A stretch of DNA of 64,000 nt, from positions 60,226,093 to 60,290,092 of the forward strand of contig CM069437.1 of NCBI GenBank assembly GCA_035610365.1. The letters run 5' to 3'. Below, piece after piece: positions 12,110 to 25,011 of the stretch. Position 1 is the stretch's first letter. Each line of letters starts with the position of its first letter. The position numbers were made by a program, and so were the translations under genes. The notes beneath the pieces were generated by a model. The model saw nothing but the letters and a program-made list of their open reading frames with translations. It ran no database searches and was not told the DNA's origin. The stretch comes from Aquatica leii. Lineage: Eukaryota; Arthropoda; Insecta; Coleoptera; Lampyridae.

Positions 12110-15100
12110 CGTGCAATTGATTGTGCAAGTTTGTATATGTATTTTTGTATGAATTGTGACTATTGTTCAACAACTTAATGCTTGTAACAGTTGTTTGAGT
12201 TTGTGCGTTTTTTTTTTGGTGAAAGATTAGGTATTGGAGTGTTATTCACGTTTTCTTTAAGACCATTGGAGTAATTTTGCATTAAGTTATTAAAGTTATT
12301 TGACGTTTTTACATTTATCTTAAGCGTAAAGTATAATTTATTAAGTACATATTTAGTGCGTGGTGGACTTGAATTATTAAGATTGATTTTATTGTATATT
12401 TTGAATTCACCTTATAATAAATTATGAATTTATAATTTATTACTTCTGACTGTCATTTTTATTATTAAGTTTTAAAGTTAATCTTAATGATTGTAACTGA
12501 ATCTTCTGCTTTGGATAATTTTGTGTTTGTTAACGTTGCATTTCTTGTCGTGAGAAAAGCAGTCAACGAACTATGATTTTGCGTATCAATTAAATGTTTG
12601 CATCTTTTTTCCACGTCATTGTTTTACTGTTACACGAAAATTTACGTCACTGGTTGTAACGTTAGAAAACTTTGGAGCTACCTTTTTTGGGAATGTAGTA
12701 ACGAGGGAGTTCTTAACCCTGTAATTCGTGGGTTGTGGTGTCCTTAGGTTTATTATGTGTTCAAGTTTTCAGTGAATGAAATTGTCCTAATTTGTATGTT
12801 TTACGGTTTTGATCCTAGAATGATTAAAGTTTAATGAAATTCATTATGTTAAATGCCGACTTTAGGCCGTACTATTCCACTTCACTTTTGGCGGTTAAAA
12901 ATCTTCCGACGTACCATCATAAATCTGTAACCACATTAATTTGTAGGCAACATCTTCTAGACGGTTTATTTTGTGATTCAATATGAATTCGTATAATGAT
13001 TTTTATTATTTCATTTATTTACGTATAATTTAATTTTAATAAATTTTTTGTATTATTTGTCGGTTTTCGCGCGTAAGAAATAATTTTAATATCACAGATT
13101 TTAGCATATTTCGCTCTGATTAAAGTTAAGTTTTGTTCAGTGTGTGTCCATCAGGAGCGGGCTTTTTGGTTCAGAAGCCTATTTTAAGCTATACACTTTC
13201 CTGGCGCATTTTTTTTATGTTGTATTATTTTAATTTTACGTTTCCCAATTCGTTTCAAAGTGACTTATAACCGTCTGCACTGATTACCAAAAATTTTTTT
13301 TATATATGTTACTTTATCCAGGCAACAGCTTTTGTAGGTAACATGTTTTGCAATATTGTGCTCGAAATAGAAGCGAAAAAACATTGTTAACAACATTACA
13401 AAACTGCGCATATTGTCATTTTTTAGTAGTTCAGTCTGATGCTAATTTTTTTATAAACTATGTTATGTAATAATTTTAAATGTTTAAAAACTATTTTAAT
13501 AAAAAGCAAATCATTTTCCCAATTTTTACACATAATAAGTTTGCATTTTGAGCACGTAATTACGTTATTTTAACTGTCTAATTGTCTGCACTAAAAAGCT
13601 TTGTTTATTAAAGTTAAATTATTCATTGAAATTCCAGTTTGTATAACTTTTGTACATTTAAATTAATACAAATACATTTTAACAAAATATGTAATTTCAA
13701 TTTAACGTTTTTCTACCATAATAATGTAAACATGTGTAAAACACATTAAACTACAACAAATAACAAAATTTGTTTAATTTGTGTGCCGGTAAACGTATAA
13801 AAGAAAGAATTTAGGTTTTTAAATTATATCAAAAAATTCATTATAACGTTTTCTCTCGCAACAAAATTAATTTAAACAGCAAATGCTAAAGTAAAATTTA
13901 TAAAACAAACACAAAACATTTGTTTTTTTTGTGCACTACAAATTAAACATAAAAAAATTGGAAATACGTTACGAGTTTTAATTAAATGAAGTTTGTGTTG
14001 AGAAAGTTTTATATGTCTAAACAGCAGATGTACGAGATCTATCTTAATTAATCTTCTCGAGCACATTTGTGCAAAACCAATTATATTAAATTATAAAGAA
14101 CGTGTTGAATTTCAATTTGTAATGAAAGATAAGCCCTATACACAGATACTTTAAAGTTTTACTTTGCAACGTTGTTTATTACATTCCATACAATTAATAA
14201 CTATGCAAATTACTAAAGTTGAACAGAATTTTGGCATCTCTCTGATGGATTAAAGCTTATTGAACAAACTAAAACATTGATCGTAGTTATAAACTCAAGT
14301 TAGCTTAAACAAATTTTGTGTTTAAACGTCTTTGTTTTTAAATAAATTTAGTTTTATTGACTTTGCGTAATTGTACGGGTTTACATTTTTTTTTAAATTT
14401 ATTAATGTTAATAAAAACAACGTCAAATAAAATCGTTGACCTTTCTCATTGACTTCGTCGCGCTGGAATTAACCATAGGACAATTCTCTAGGCGCTTTTA
14501 GAAAATGTCAGTTTTGTAATAATATAGTCTAAATGTTAATTCAATAAAATAATTAAAAGTTTGTTTTATAATATTTTTAAAAATACATTCTTAGTATTTT
14601 ATAAAGAATCATGCTTTTTTAAATAAGGACGTTAATAACTTGTACGAGCCCTCTATGCGCACAAGCAAAAAATGCACGATGAACATAAACGTCTTAAAAA
14701 GGCAAATAAAAGGTTGTGTTGCATGCTTGCTCCGCCACTGGTTTTATAATATTGATCTGTCTATAAAGTAGTATTTTATTTTACCCACAGTTATTCTCCA
14801 ACAATGTTCCATTTATAGAGAACAGATGTCGCGCTACGTATTAAACTCTCGTAAAACGTTTGTTGTAATTTTAAACTTGTATTTAATGTTTCTTAATAAC
14901 GTTGAAGCAAAAGTATATTTTAATTTCTAAAAACAATATTTACTATTTTTTTAGATTATGGAAACATTTTTTTGCATAAATTAGTTTTTACTAAGAAATA
15001 GTTTAAAAAAACGCGTAGTTATTGTTTTTTTTTAAGTTATTAATTAATAACTAACTTTTTATATGATTGTAATGACATATACATATAAGTAAACAAATGT

Positions 15101-17230
15101 AGGTTTTTTAACATACTTCGTGTTTTAATTTTGTTAGTTTAGTGATTCCTTATTAGTAGTTTTTGATTTAAAAACTTATTGCGCTTGCATTTACACAAAA
15201 TCAAAGAAAACAATATTGACAAAAACGACATCATTTTTTTAATTGAAATTAATTATAAATTGTGTCAAAAAACAAATTATTTTTTGTTTGAAAATAAAAG
15301 AATTTGTTACTGTTTTATTTGTCTAAATTTAAGTATTTTTTAACATAAAAGTTTAACATACTCGTATAAAAAACACATTGCGTTTTATCATTTTGTTGTT
15401 GACGTTAGATTACGCTAAAATTAATGTGTCTTACTTGTGTGCAGGATAAAAATAATTTCTTTTTTATTTTTGTTTATTATTAAATAACTTTAAATTTTAT
15501 TAAATTTTCTACAAGTTATGTTAACCTACGAGTGTGTTTGCAAAGGTATTGATTGAAATTAGGAAATTAGGTTAAATGTATTATGATAGATTTTAAATTA
15601 ATTTCATTGTTTACATTGTTGGATAATTAGTTGAATTATTATTTTATCATAAGCTTATGACGAGGAATAACTTTTTTTAAGATTCAACCATTTTTTTGCT
15701 ATAATAAATAATTGATTCAATTTTAAGATTATAAAATTGCACGTTTTTTAATGCAAGAAATGTTTTTCACTTGATATTGTAACTTTTTAGAATTTCTTGT
15801 GGCTTTTTACCAACCTTTACAGGTTAGGGCAAAACCCATCAACACTTTGATTTTAAATAGATTCTTTTCTATTTTTTAATTTGTTTTAATTTCAAGTTTT
15901 GTTAAGGAACTGATTTGATAATTTTAATCATATCAACTGGTTTTTACAGTTCTATATTTATGTTGTTTTCTTTAATAAATTTGGTTGGCATAATGAAGTT
16001 GCCATAAAAACATATTAATGAGTGTTTTTGTCTCTCTTATGGATGAAGGATTAATATTCCAATTAACTGTAAAGATTTAAATTTTATTTTTATAGATTTC
16101 AAGCTGGCGTATAGACAACTTTTTACTCACAAACGTGTAAGGGTTAAATTTCAATTTGTTAATAAATCTTTTTGCCGCAAGGGGGAGAATAAGTAATACG
16201 GATGAATTTGCACTTTACTGTTGGTTTTCTCTGAGTAATTTTGCAAACATTCACCTTATTTAATTTTTTTTTAAATTTTGTAGATACAAAATGTATCAAT
16301 ATCTACAAGATTTGTATTAGAAGCGCATATATATCAAAAGTTGTGAGAATTTTGGTTTACACGTTATGGAGTTGTTACACGTATCATAATTTCAGCTCCC
16401 GGTTTATGTACCCCTTTATTTAGTCTTTGTTAACTGAATTTTTAATTGTGCTATTCAGTTTCTGCTTAATGATACCGATTAGCTCACTTATTGATAATCC
16501 GGGTTGATGTAATTACACTACCGTTGGCTTCCGTGTGAATTATCAACAATAAAAACCTCACCGGATTGCTATCTTAAATAAATTATCATCATGGATAACT
16601 TTCTTTACCTTTACCTGAAGGTACTTATGGCGCTTACTTAATCACCGATCGAAGATACGATTGTGCCAATCAAGGGGACAATACCCACTAGTAAGAAAAT
16701 GCTTTACGCTTATAGACAATTTCCTTTATTATACGGTGCATGAATCAGTTATGCCAATTTAATTTACAAAACACTTAGTGCGTCAAGGAAAATAACTATT
16801 AATAAATACTATTAAATTTGTTACGTTTCTGTAAATAATAGAAGCAAAAGTAGTTTCTCGTGGGTACTGTCTTATTTGTAGTTACTGAAACCGCTTTTTT
16901 TACACCACTTTTGTAGTTGACTTTACTTACACCGGTTGGAATAATAAACGTAAACTCATTTAAGTAATTTAATAATAGAAACCGCAAAAGTTTCTATGTT
17001 TCTGGCATCTCAATTTATGGCTACTTATTACTTCCTACGATAAAATTTTTATAATCAATTTTAAATTGTACAGTTACTTTAATGTAATTTCGTTATCGCT
17101 TGTTTCCGTCTGGTTACAATTGATTTGTGTTTTTATATACATGTATGTACCGAGAAATATGTATTCACTGTCTTTTTGTTTTTGTGTGTACTACTAATAG
17201 AAATTTCTTTATCACATGTTATGGTAAAAG
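12110..17230. other. A+T-rich stretch without recognisable genes
   Basis: No open frame of more than about 65 codons resembles a known protein. A gggggagaata purine run at 16182 resembles the polypurine tract seen at 19886, but no LTR could be recognised after it. No RNA gene is recognised. Confidence 0.45.
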
Positions 17231-17239
17231 TATTTTGGT

Positions 17240-17803
17240 GTAATGTTTGTACTGTATAAGTTTTGTTCCGGAACGATCACTTCTCGCTACATTGAGAGTG
17301 TTGGTTGTCAACTGGAGTAAACACATTTTTCTGGTGCCTGTGGTACGGTAATCATTTAATGTACGCGCTTGACGAAGCGTTTATTTTTAAATATTTACGC
17401 GAACCACGTTATAAATGGCTATAGTACTTTTGTTGCTTATGTGATTTTTTCTCTGGGGTAAGAATTGATTCTATTTTTGTGATTTAATTTGATTTTCTCG
17501 TATTTGTAATTAGCAATTTTGGATGCCCACACACATTCTATTAATGCCGAGGATAAGATTAAGAAAAACCAAACCTCCTAGTAATTACTGCAGTTATAAC
17601 CGCATTAGAAAACCCACTGACCAATATACAATATTAGTCTGGGGAAAACTTAAACTTTAAACGGTGTCTTCCATTCTAGTTTCTAACCGTTTTGGGGCTT
17701 TTTTAATCTTACGTTATAATTAGCACATTGAGATCTGCGATCCGACTGGTGATTTAACTGAATTAGTCGCCAATAATTAAATTACGAGAAAATCCTCGTA
17801 ACA
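17240..17803 (+). repeat. LTR of an old gypsy-type family (family A), 5' copy
   Basis: The segment begins near gtactgtataagttttgtt and ends at ...ctcgtaaca. Its start matches 19895 onward and 39010 onward (ctgtataagttttgt...aacg..cactt..gctacat-gagagt). Its end matches 39990-40140 (aaacggtgt-tt-cattctagttt, then ttaatcttacgttataatta). Four bases after the terminal CA there is a perfect-looking tRNA-Lys-type primer site, which fixes this as the 3' boundary of a 5' LTR. Divergence between the copies shows it is old. Confidence 0.7.
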
Positions 17804-17807
17804 AAAT

Positions 17808-17826
17808 TGGCGCCCAACGTGGAACC
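17808..17826 (+). other. Primer-binding site, tRNA-Lys type
   Basis: tggcgcccaacgtggaacc lies four bases after the LTR end. It resembles the primer-binding site of retroelements primed by tRNA-Lys (TGGCGCCCAACGTGG...). It shows that the adjoining LTR belongs to a plus-strand element. Confidence 0.75.
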
Positions 17827-17870
17827 CGATTGTTTGATTTTGAATCTCATCCCATAGCCGATCGTCGTAA

Positions 17871-18564
17871 TCAGGTGGTAAGAATTCTGATTTTAATAAC
17901 GTAACTACGTCTTACCAAAAACGCAAAAACTCTAGATTTAATCTGAATAGACACAAAGTCTTTCCAGTCAAAATTCTGTGAAAAGACACCACGCGACAAA
18001 CACAACTTATTAACCTGCATCAAAAATTTGATGAGTGAAAACGAACCTTCACCCGATAAAGTCAAGTTCGACTTAGCTAACGAAACATTAGTAAAAGCGG
18101 CTTTTGAAGGAGCCGAAATAGTCTGAACTGATACTTCTATTTGAGTCTCAAAAACCGAAGAAGTAAAAAAAGGTGGTTTTTCATACGAAAGTAGCGACTC
18201 TAACAAAACCTGTTTAAAATTAGACGAAAGCAAATTAGCAAAAGATACCAAGATAGTAGCTTTCTTCTCTTTAGCTGTCTCCATTCGACAACATACATAT
18301 ACAGCAACGGTAAATGTGTACCCACAAGGTACTAGCATGTTTGAAAGTAGAAGATAAAAAGTTACCATTAAATTTATTTAGTGACGTTTGTAGTTCAGCT
18401 ATAGCTTGCTCGACAGCTATTTTATCTTTCGCAAACACTGAAACAATAGTACCCACAAAAGACAAAAGAAACTGTAAAATGCTACTTACCGCACCCCATA
18501 ATGTAGAAACCACCACTGTGGAATCGAACTCACGAAAAAGTAATTCGTATATATCCGATACCAA
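17871..18564 (-). pseudogene. Ty3/gypsy gag relic in inverted orientation
   Basis: Two overlapping minus-strand frames (18564-18271 and 18368-17871) together cover the N-terminal and core part of a gag protein, separated by a frameshift. Residues 99-128 of the second frame read KSNLTLSGEGSFSLIKFL...LCLSRGV, matching the gag core of the intact element at 50917 (WNLKFSGDAKSISLNAFL...LQLSRNV). No zinc knuckle remains. Its orientation is opposite to the LTR and primer site beside it, so this is a rearranged or nested remnant and not the gag of that LTR in its normal place. Confidence 0.65.
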
Positions 18565-18879
18565 TTCACGTCTAAACGCTAAGTAGCTACTTTAGTGATA
18601 GGATTTCCTAAAGAACGTAAGGGAAAAAATAATAGCACAGCTCCGATCACGTTTTTCAAAAAAGTGCGACACAATCTTAAAGAGAACTAAACTGATCGTG
18701 AAGAAAAACTATACGACTAAAACCCAATCGAAACAAAAATAAGTACAAGTAATAGCGATGGTATCGTGTCGCGCACCCCACTACAAAACATAATCTAATA
18801 ATAATAGGGTTAATTAAAAAAAAATTAAAGCACTGTAGCCAACGTACTAACACACAGTAGTAAATGTTAAAATGTTAGC

Positions 18880-19070
18880 GAACTAAATTCGAAGTCAAGT
18901 CTTGCTACAATACCAAAGAAGCGAAGAAAGGACTTAATTGTTGGCGACTATCTTAGTTAAATCGGCAGGCGAATTGCAAGTCTCGATGTGCTAATTATAA
19001 CGTAAGAATTAAAAAGCGCCAAAATTGTTAGAAACTAGAATGGAAGACACCGTTTATATCCATTTCAAGC
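18880..19070 (-). repeat. Family A LTR end, minus strand
   Basis: The reverse complement of about 19065-18955 reads aacggtgtcttccattctag, then a ttggcgctttttaat block and acgttataattagcacatcgag. This is the same U5-like sequence as at 17655-17760 on the plus strand. In minus-strand order it precedes the inverted gag relic, as a 5' LTR would. Confidence 0.6.
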
Positions 19071-19219
19071 TAAAAGAAAACCAACTGTTTGCCGTAGTTA
19101 ATTAACTGAGCTAATGTAGAACCAATCTTAAAACAAATTGGTAGTATGGCGTTAAACTATGCCAAATCGTCTTAAGTTGAGCTTCCTCAGCAGCGGGCAA
19201 AGATAATCGCTGACAGAGA

Positions 19220-19885
19220 CTTTTTTTCTATTTTTGTTATAACTTTTTTTCTCTTTAAGTGTTCACTACAAATGTTTCTTTCTTTTCCTTTTTTTCTCTC
19301 TCTCTTGCTTTATTAAGCTTAGTTGGTTTTTGTTTTGTTGTGCGTTGAGTTCCATTGTGAAATGCCAACATGACAAACAAAGACTGACGATGTTGGATTA
19401 GCAAGTGAAGCTTCTTATTCTCTTTTATTTACTCTTACTTCTTTTTCTTTCTTTTTTTCGGTTTTGTATTGTGTGTTGCGGTTTTAGGTTTTGCTTTGAT
19501 TGGTGCACTCAAGTAGTGTTTGCATATTTGGTGACTTCTTAGTTGACTTTTGAACTACTGACTTTTTCTTTACTTTTTAGGTAGTCCGATTTGTGTCGAC
19601 TTTTAATCAAAATTCATTTCCTTGATATTTCTTCGTTAGTACTTCATTTCTGTTAGTGGGAGTTCTTTTTGGTTTTTTGGAGTACCTTTTTGCTTCATGC
19701 GACTTTCGGACACGTTTTATTAGCGATACTTAGCGAACTGGGAAAACATTTCATTTAAGTTTCTTTTTGAGTTTGGTGTTATTGCATTTGGGTTGGTTTT
19801 AGATTTTAAGGTTTGGTCGTGGGCGTATACCTAAAGTTCTATTCTTGATTTAAGATAGTGTCCATTTTCCCGGTTTTTTATTGCT
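19220..19885 (+). other. T-rich stretch before a polypurine tract
   Basis: This T/G-rich stretch has no open frame. It resembles in composition the noncoding sequence between pol and the 3' LTR of the intact element (55542-56204). I infer it is the 3' noncoding part of the old plus-strand element. Confidence 0.35.
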
Positions 19886-20220
19886 GGGGGAGAATTTTTT
19901 ATGCTAAAAAAGTTTTGTTCTGGAACGCCCATTTTTGGCTACATCAAGAGTAGTGGCTGTCAACTAGAGTAAAATCATTTTTCCGGTGCTTGTGGTACGG
20001 TAATCATCTTATGTACGCAAAGAATTGATTGTTTTTGGGATTTAATTTGTTTTTCTCTTAATTGTCATTAACAACTTTGGATACCTACCCGCATTCCATT
20101 AACACCTGTTAATTCATATTGGGAAAATTCCTGTGATGATGTCGCTATCTACCATGTAGTGAAAAGGATGTTGCACTAACGTTGATTAAGCATAACAAAA
20201 CCTTCTATTAATTACGTTAG
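19886..20220 (+). repeat. Polypurine tract and start of family A 3' LTR
   Basis: gggggagaa at 19886-19894 is followed at once by sequence matching the LTR start: gttttgttctggaacgccca, ctacatcaagagt, then ggtacggtaatcatc. It differs from the 5' copy by a deletion after gtacgc. The match fades after about 20220. Confidence 0.55.
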
Positions 20221-20299
20221 TAGTTTACTCTAGTGGCATTTGCACAATTGCATTGCTATTGGTTTGCTTCCAATGTTCTTTACGTTGTAATTTTATCTT

Positions 20300-22030
20300 G
20301 CAGTTTTATTCAGAAGCGTTTCGAATTACGCGGGTAGAAAATCAACTTACAACGTTTTCTGCCGTTATAGTTTTTTCAGTAATTTTGTATCCATAGTAAA
20401 TTAAACTATGAGATGGCTGCTAATGGTTATAAACAAGATAAACAAAAACACTAACTAAAATCCAAGTGAAAATTTTGGCTCCGCAAAGCGTAATAATTTT
20501 GAAATTTTATGTCTTTACCTTGTAATTTACTAAACGAATGCTTAGTATGTCTATGGCAAAAAGAGACTATGGTAGCTCTACTAACCTCAAAACATTGAAT
20601 TCATTTATTTCTTATTTGTCAAAGTGACGTTAATGTTATCTTTTTTAAATATACGACGACGAATGAATTCCAGTTGAAAACAGTTTTACAGTAGTTCTGT
20701 AATGTACGATAAAAGAATACTGTTGCGCAGATATTCAAAAATAACTAAAATGCTTATCCTTGTTTCGAAGTGCGACTTCGATACAAGGATAAGCATTTTA
20801 GTAATTTTTGAATAACTACATAAAAATATGTAATAAAGTGTTTTATTTACATTAATAATGTTTATTTAAATAATTGGGGATTTTTGCAAACGACCGGTTT
20901 TACTGTAATAAACTATAAATAAGGTAATTATAGTAACTTAAAAAAGTTTTTGCAATGTTTGTAGAAAAGTCAAATTTTATAATTGCAGATTACTTTTTAT
21001 AAACAGTTACAAAATCAAAAAATATAATTTTACCTAAAATATTTGCATTTTATTAAATAAAAAACAATAAATTAATACCTTTTAAAGTATGCAGGTCCCT
21101 TAGATTTTAGTAAGAATTTGCTAAACAGCGTTCATATTTTTGATAAAAAAGTAACAAACTTGAATATTAAATTATTGCTAAGTTCTTACATTGGAACTGG
21201 CACATAACTAGTATTTTGAGAATAATTAATTATTATTTATTGGATAACGCGATATTGTATTTAAATAAAAAAAAAACTAAACAAGTTAATCTGCGATGAC
21301 GATGATACCTGTTTTTTTAATTAATTTTTCTAAATGTTTTAATTGGAAAAAAATATATCAAATTATAATTCCTTTATTTAACCGTTTTACATTTAATTTG
21401 TGTTAGTGGTACAAATTTACATGCAATCAAATGCAATAACTAACATTGTCAAAATTAAATTAAATATTAAGATACATTAATTCTTTGTTACTCATTTAGA
21501 AATATTTACACATTTACAATACATACATCTAAAAATAAACATCTTCTACATTGATAATTCTGATCTTACGATGAGGTTAAGTGTTCTAACATTCTTACCA
21601 GTACCATTGTTAGTATTACCAACTGGCCATTGTGATGTTCTATAAAGGTTCAGTTTAATCAGTTTGTCAATAATTATTGTTTTATGTGAATTGCATTCAG
21701 TTAACCACGAATTTTCTGTTCTTAAATTATTTTTTATTCGTTGTTTAATTTTTGCTACTAAACCATAATGTTTGTAACTTCTAAAGTTCTTAATTAAACA
21801 ATATTATTAGATTGTTTTTTTCGACTTGATCTATTGTCTAGAATTTATAATAGATCGTGTATTTTTTCTGTGCTGTGTTTTCTGCCTGAAGCATTGCGTG
21901 TTCTTGTTTACAATGGGTAGGGTTAATGTTAGTGAGATAAGCCTTACTCAACTAGCTTCCTTACATACTAAACTAAAACTACTATTAATTTTTTTCTTAT
22001 CACCTATAATACATATATTATTTACATAGA
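20300..22030. other. A+T-rich stretch without genes
   Basis: It contains the hairpin at 20732-20814 and otherwise nothing I recognise. T-rich sequence near 22000 may mark the 3' end of the adjacent minus-strand LINE. Confidence 0.4.
20732..20814. repeat. Short inverted repeat, ~40-bp arms
   Basis: The arms attcaaaaat-actaaaatgc-ttatccttgt-tcgaagt and their complement surround a 3-base centre (gcg, 20772-20774). About two mismatches are visible. It could be a tiny MITE or foldback. Confidence 0.75.
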
Positions 22031-22292
22031 AACATATTTGTGTTACTCTTCCTATCCGGTTGTTTGTCTCTTCTCAGCTTTAAGGGAGTCCTGTGATCTC
22101 CTTGGTATCCATAGTAGAAACCTCTCTTCTTCTTTTGCTACGTCATATTTCTTGGTCTGCTTTTACAAGTTTACCTTTTCTTTTTGTTTTTTATAAAGCT
22201 TTTACGCGCTATATTAGAGATTAGTTGAGACAAGTTATTCAGTTCCTTGCATTATTGCTCGTCCCTGATAGCTTGACCGACAGTTTTGCCAT

Positions 22293-24935
22293 TTAGTCTA
22301 CTTCGTTGTTCTTTCCCTTAAGGATTATCTCCTCGCATTCAAACGTGATATGTTCTCCGCAGGCACATTCAGATGTCTCGCTATGTTTCATCTTATCTCT
22401 GTAACTGGAGTATAGACCATGTGCTGTTAGAAATTGAATTAGTCCCTCCGTTGACTCAAAGTGTTTTATTTGCAAACGTTCTTTGATGTTTGGCGATGCT
22501 TCATATACTCTTCTTCCTGTACTGAAGTTTTCCCATCTGTTTTGCTAAATTTCTACTATTTTTTGTTTTATTTTTTGCCCTGGCTCTTAATATTTTTTGG
22601 GTTTTATCTATATTCTTATATTTTAGCCAGTACATCGCTACTCTTGAATTTATTTCCAGTTCAGTGGTGTTATTTTCAAAATTACTCCTAGAGCATCAAA
22701 AGTTTTGGTCTATGGTAATTCCTACGTACTTGTTCGATATTCTTTTTTGTATAACTTTGTTTCCCATTTTAATCGAAACTCTTCCTTTTAATTTTCTTTT
22801 CACCAAGGTGTTGTTTTTTTTCCGAGATTTGTAATTTATTTTCCTTGCACCACTTTTCTAATTTTGTTAACACTTTCGTTGCATTGCTTTGTAGCTTTTT
22901 TGTAGAATCTGCTGTTATCAATATCATAGAATTATCTGCATAATCTGTTACTGTTTTTACTCTTTCTTTCTTTTCCAGAATGGTTGGAATTTTTTCTGCT
23001 AGGATGTCTTACAACATCGGACCATATATCGATTCTTGTAGGTATCCTTTTGTTAGTTTTTTCTCGACTTTCTTTTGCCCGCTAGTTATGATTACATATC
23101 TGTCTTAGAAATAATTTCCAAATGATTTGTATAGTTCTGTTAGGCATTTTATATTATCTAGCTCTTCAAACAAAGCCGGTCACCACAAATAGTTATACGC
23201 TCCTTTGATGTCAATAAACAATGCGACGCAATACTTATCCGTAATTTTGTTTGTTTGAGATCACTTTTTTTATTGCATCTTCTGCCGATTTTCCTTCTCT
23301 GAATCCAAATTGATTTCCATTTATTTCTATTTTTATTTTGTGTTCTTTTAATTTTTTGCATAGAAGTCTTTCCTGAATTTTTCCTGGATTATTTACAAGG
23401 CATATCGGTCTGTATGACTCTAGATTTGTCAGGTCTTTATCTTTACTTTTCTGTGTTATTACTTCTGCTTGTTTCCAACATTTTGGTATTTTTTCTTGTC
23501 TTAGACACTTGTTATGTAGTGCTGTGAGCTGCGTTTTTATTTTCTCTACTATTGTTTGAATGATTTCAGAATGGATGTCAACCGTTCTCAGCGCGTTTTT
23601 CTTTTTTCCTTTCTTAATTGCTTCTACCACTTCTGCTTCTGAAAACCTTTGTACTTGCTTAATCGTTCTCTTTTTGATCATTGTTTGCCTTATTTGTTTT
23701 TGCACATCTGTTTCTCCTTCTCTTATTTATGTGGTAGTAGAATTTGTAAGATGTTTTCTGTTGTGTCTTGCCATTTAATTGTTTCTCCTTGTTCTGTTCT
23801 TAATGTGCATTACTTAAAGAGGTCTTATTTTGTTTCTTACTATTTTGTATAGCATTCCCTACGCATCGAGTTATAGGTTTTGCCTTACAAAGTTTTCCCA
23901 AGTTTCCGTTCTTATGCCATTAATTTTCTTCTGGTATTTTGTTCTTGTTTGTCTATATTTTTGCAAGTGAAATTGTTTAGCCTCATCTGATGCCGTTGGT
24001 TCGTTTTCCTTAATTTTCTTGTTGCTGTTTTAATTCCTCTGTCCATACAAATGCTTGAGGATGTTTTATGTTAGTTCTTTTTAATATATTTTGTTTTATG
24101 CATTTTTGTATTTTCTTTGTCAGATTTTTTACGTAATTGTCTATGTTCTCTCCTGGTTTAATTATTGTTAGAGGATTGTGTGTATTCTATAATTAAAACC
24201 ATTTTGCTTTTTTAAGGTTATATCTTTTATTTGTATCTTCTGAGCTTTGCGCTATTTCTATTTCTTTTGTTAACTCGTAACATATCAAGTTGTGGTCCAA
24301 GTCCGTAGCACCTTTTAGTACTTTCCGCTTTACTATTCTATTCCATACTTTAGCGTTGCTCATAGTGACATTTATGTTTGTCTCTGTCCCGTTCCTCCCT
24401 TAAAATTTTGAGGGATTATTAGGTTTCTTTTGTATTTCTTGCTGATGTTCTTCTAATAGTTCTTCGACTTATTCTCCTCGATGGTCTGTTGTATTATTGT
24501 GCCATAAGCTAGATTTGGCATTAGCATCTGCTGCAATTAGTATTGGCAAATTGGCGTTCTCTGTTATTATTTTATCCAATTTATTGACGTGTCGTTCTAT
24601 GCTTTCCGAGAATTGAAAGTATGATGACACTATTACCCATTCTCCAATTTGGTTTCATTATGCATGAACACATATGGTGTTGTTGTCACTATGTCTGTTT
24701 ACTACTGTTGCTGTTATTCTTTCATCGAATATCACTATGACCGCACCTGGTTTTTTTGTAAGAGCAGTTTTTCTGTCTGTTTTTGGCATTCCAATCATGC
24801 TTCCCTTTTTTGTGTATGGTTCTTGGGTCAGTAATATTTGAATCTTAGTTTCTTCTGCTACTGTCCTTATTTCATCAATTACTGTTTTATTATCATCATG
24901 TTAATTAGTCCTATTTTTATTTTGTTGTCAGACAT
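22293..24935 (-). pseudogene. LINE ORF2: endonuclease-reverse transcriptase, inactivated
   Basis: The start is MSDNKIKIGLINM at 24935, the usual ORF2 opening of R1-type LINEs. It is followed by an endonuclease block LLTQEPYTKKGK and, near 24530, ANAKSSLWHNNTTDHRGE-like sequence (the D-A-N-x-S-x-W motif). The reverse transcriptase follows: CLRQEKIPKCWKQAEV, ESYRPICLVN and QFGFREGKSAEDAI (23705-23235), then motif A IDIKGAYN near 23205. Motif C reads YADN near 22935 where YADD is expected. The last part, QFLTAHGLYSSYRDK then CACGEHITFECEE (22475-22293), is the conserved Cys/His-containing C-terminal region. Several stops interrupt it, and the changed motif C would itself abolish polymerase activity. 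About 880 codons, a normal length for the group. Confidence 0.8.
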
Positions 24936-25011
24936 ATGGATTTTATGTCTGTTTTGCACCTTCTTTCTATGAATACTTTTGAATAATCAAAAGTAATCCT
25001 TCCGTGTGCCA

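Noticed and set aside
16180..16195. gggggagaata as a polypurine tract
   Set aside because: No recognisable LTR start follows it, unlike at 19886.
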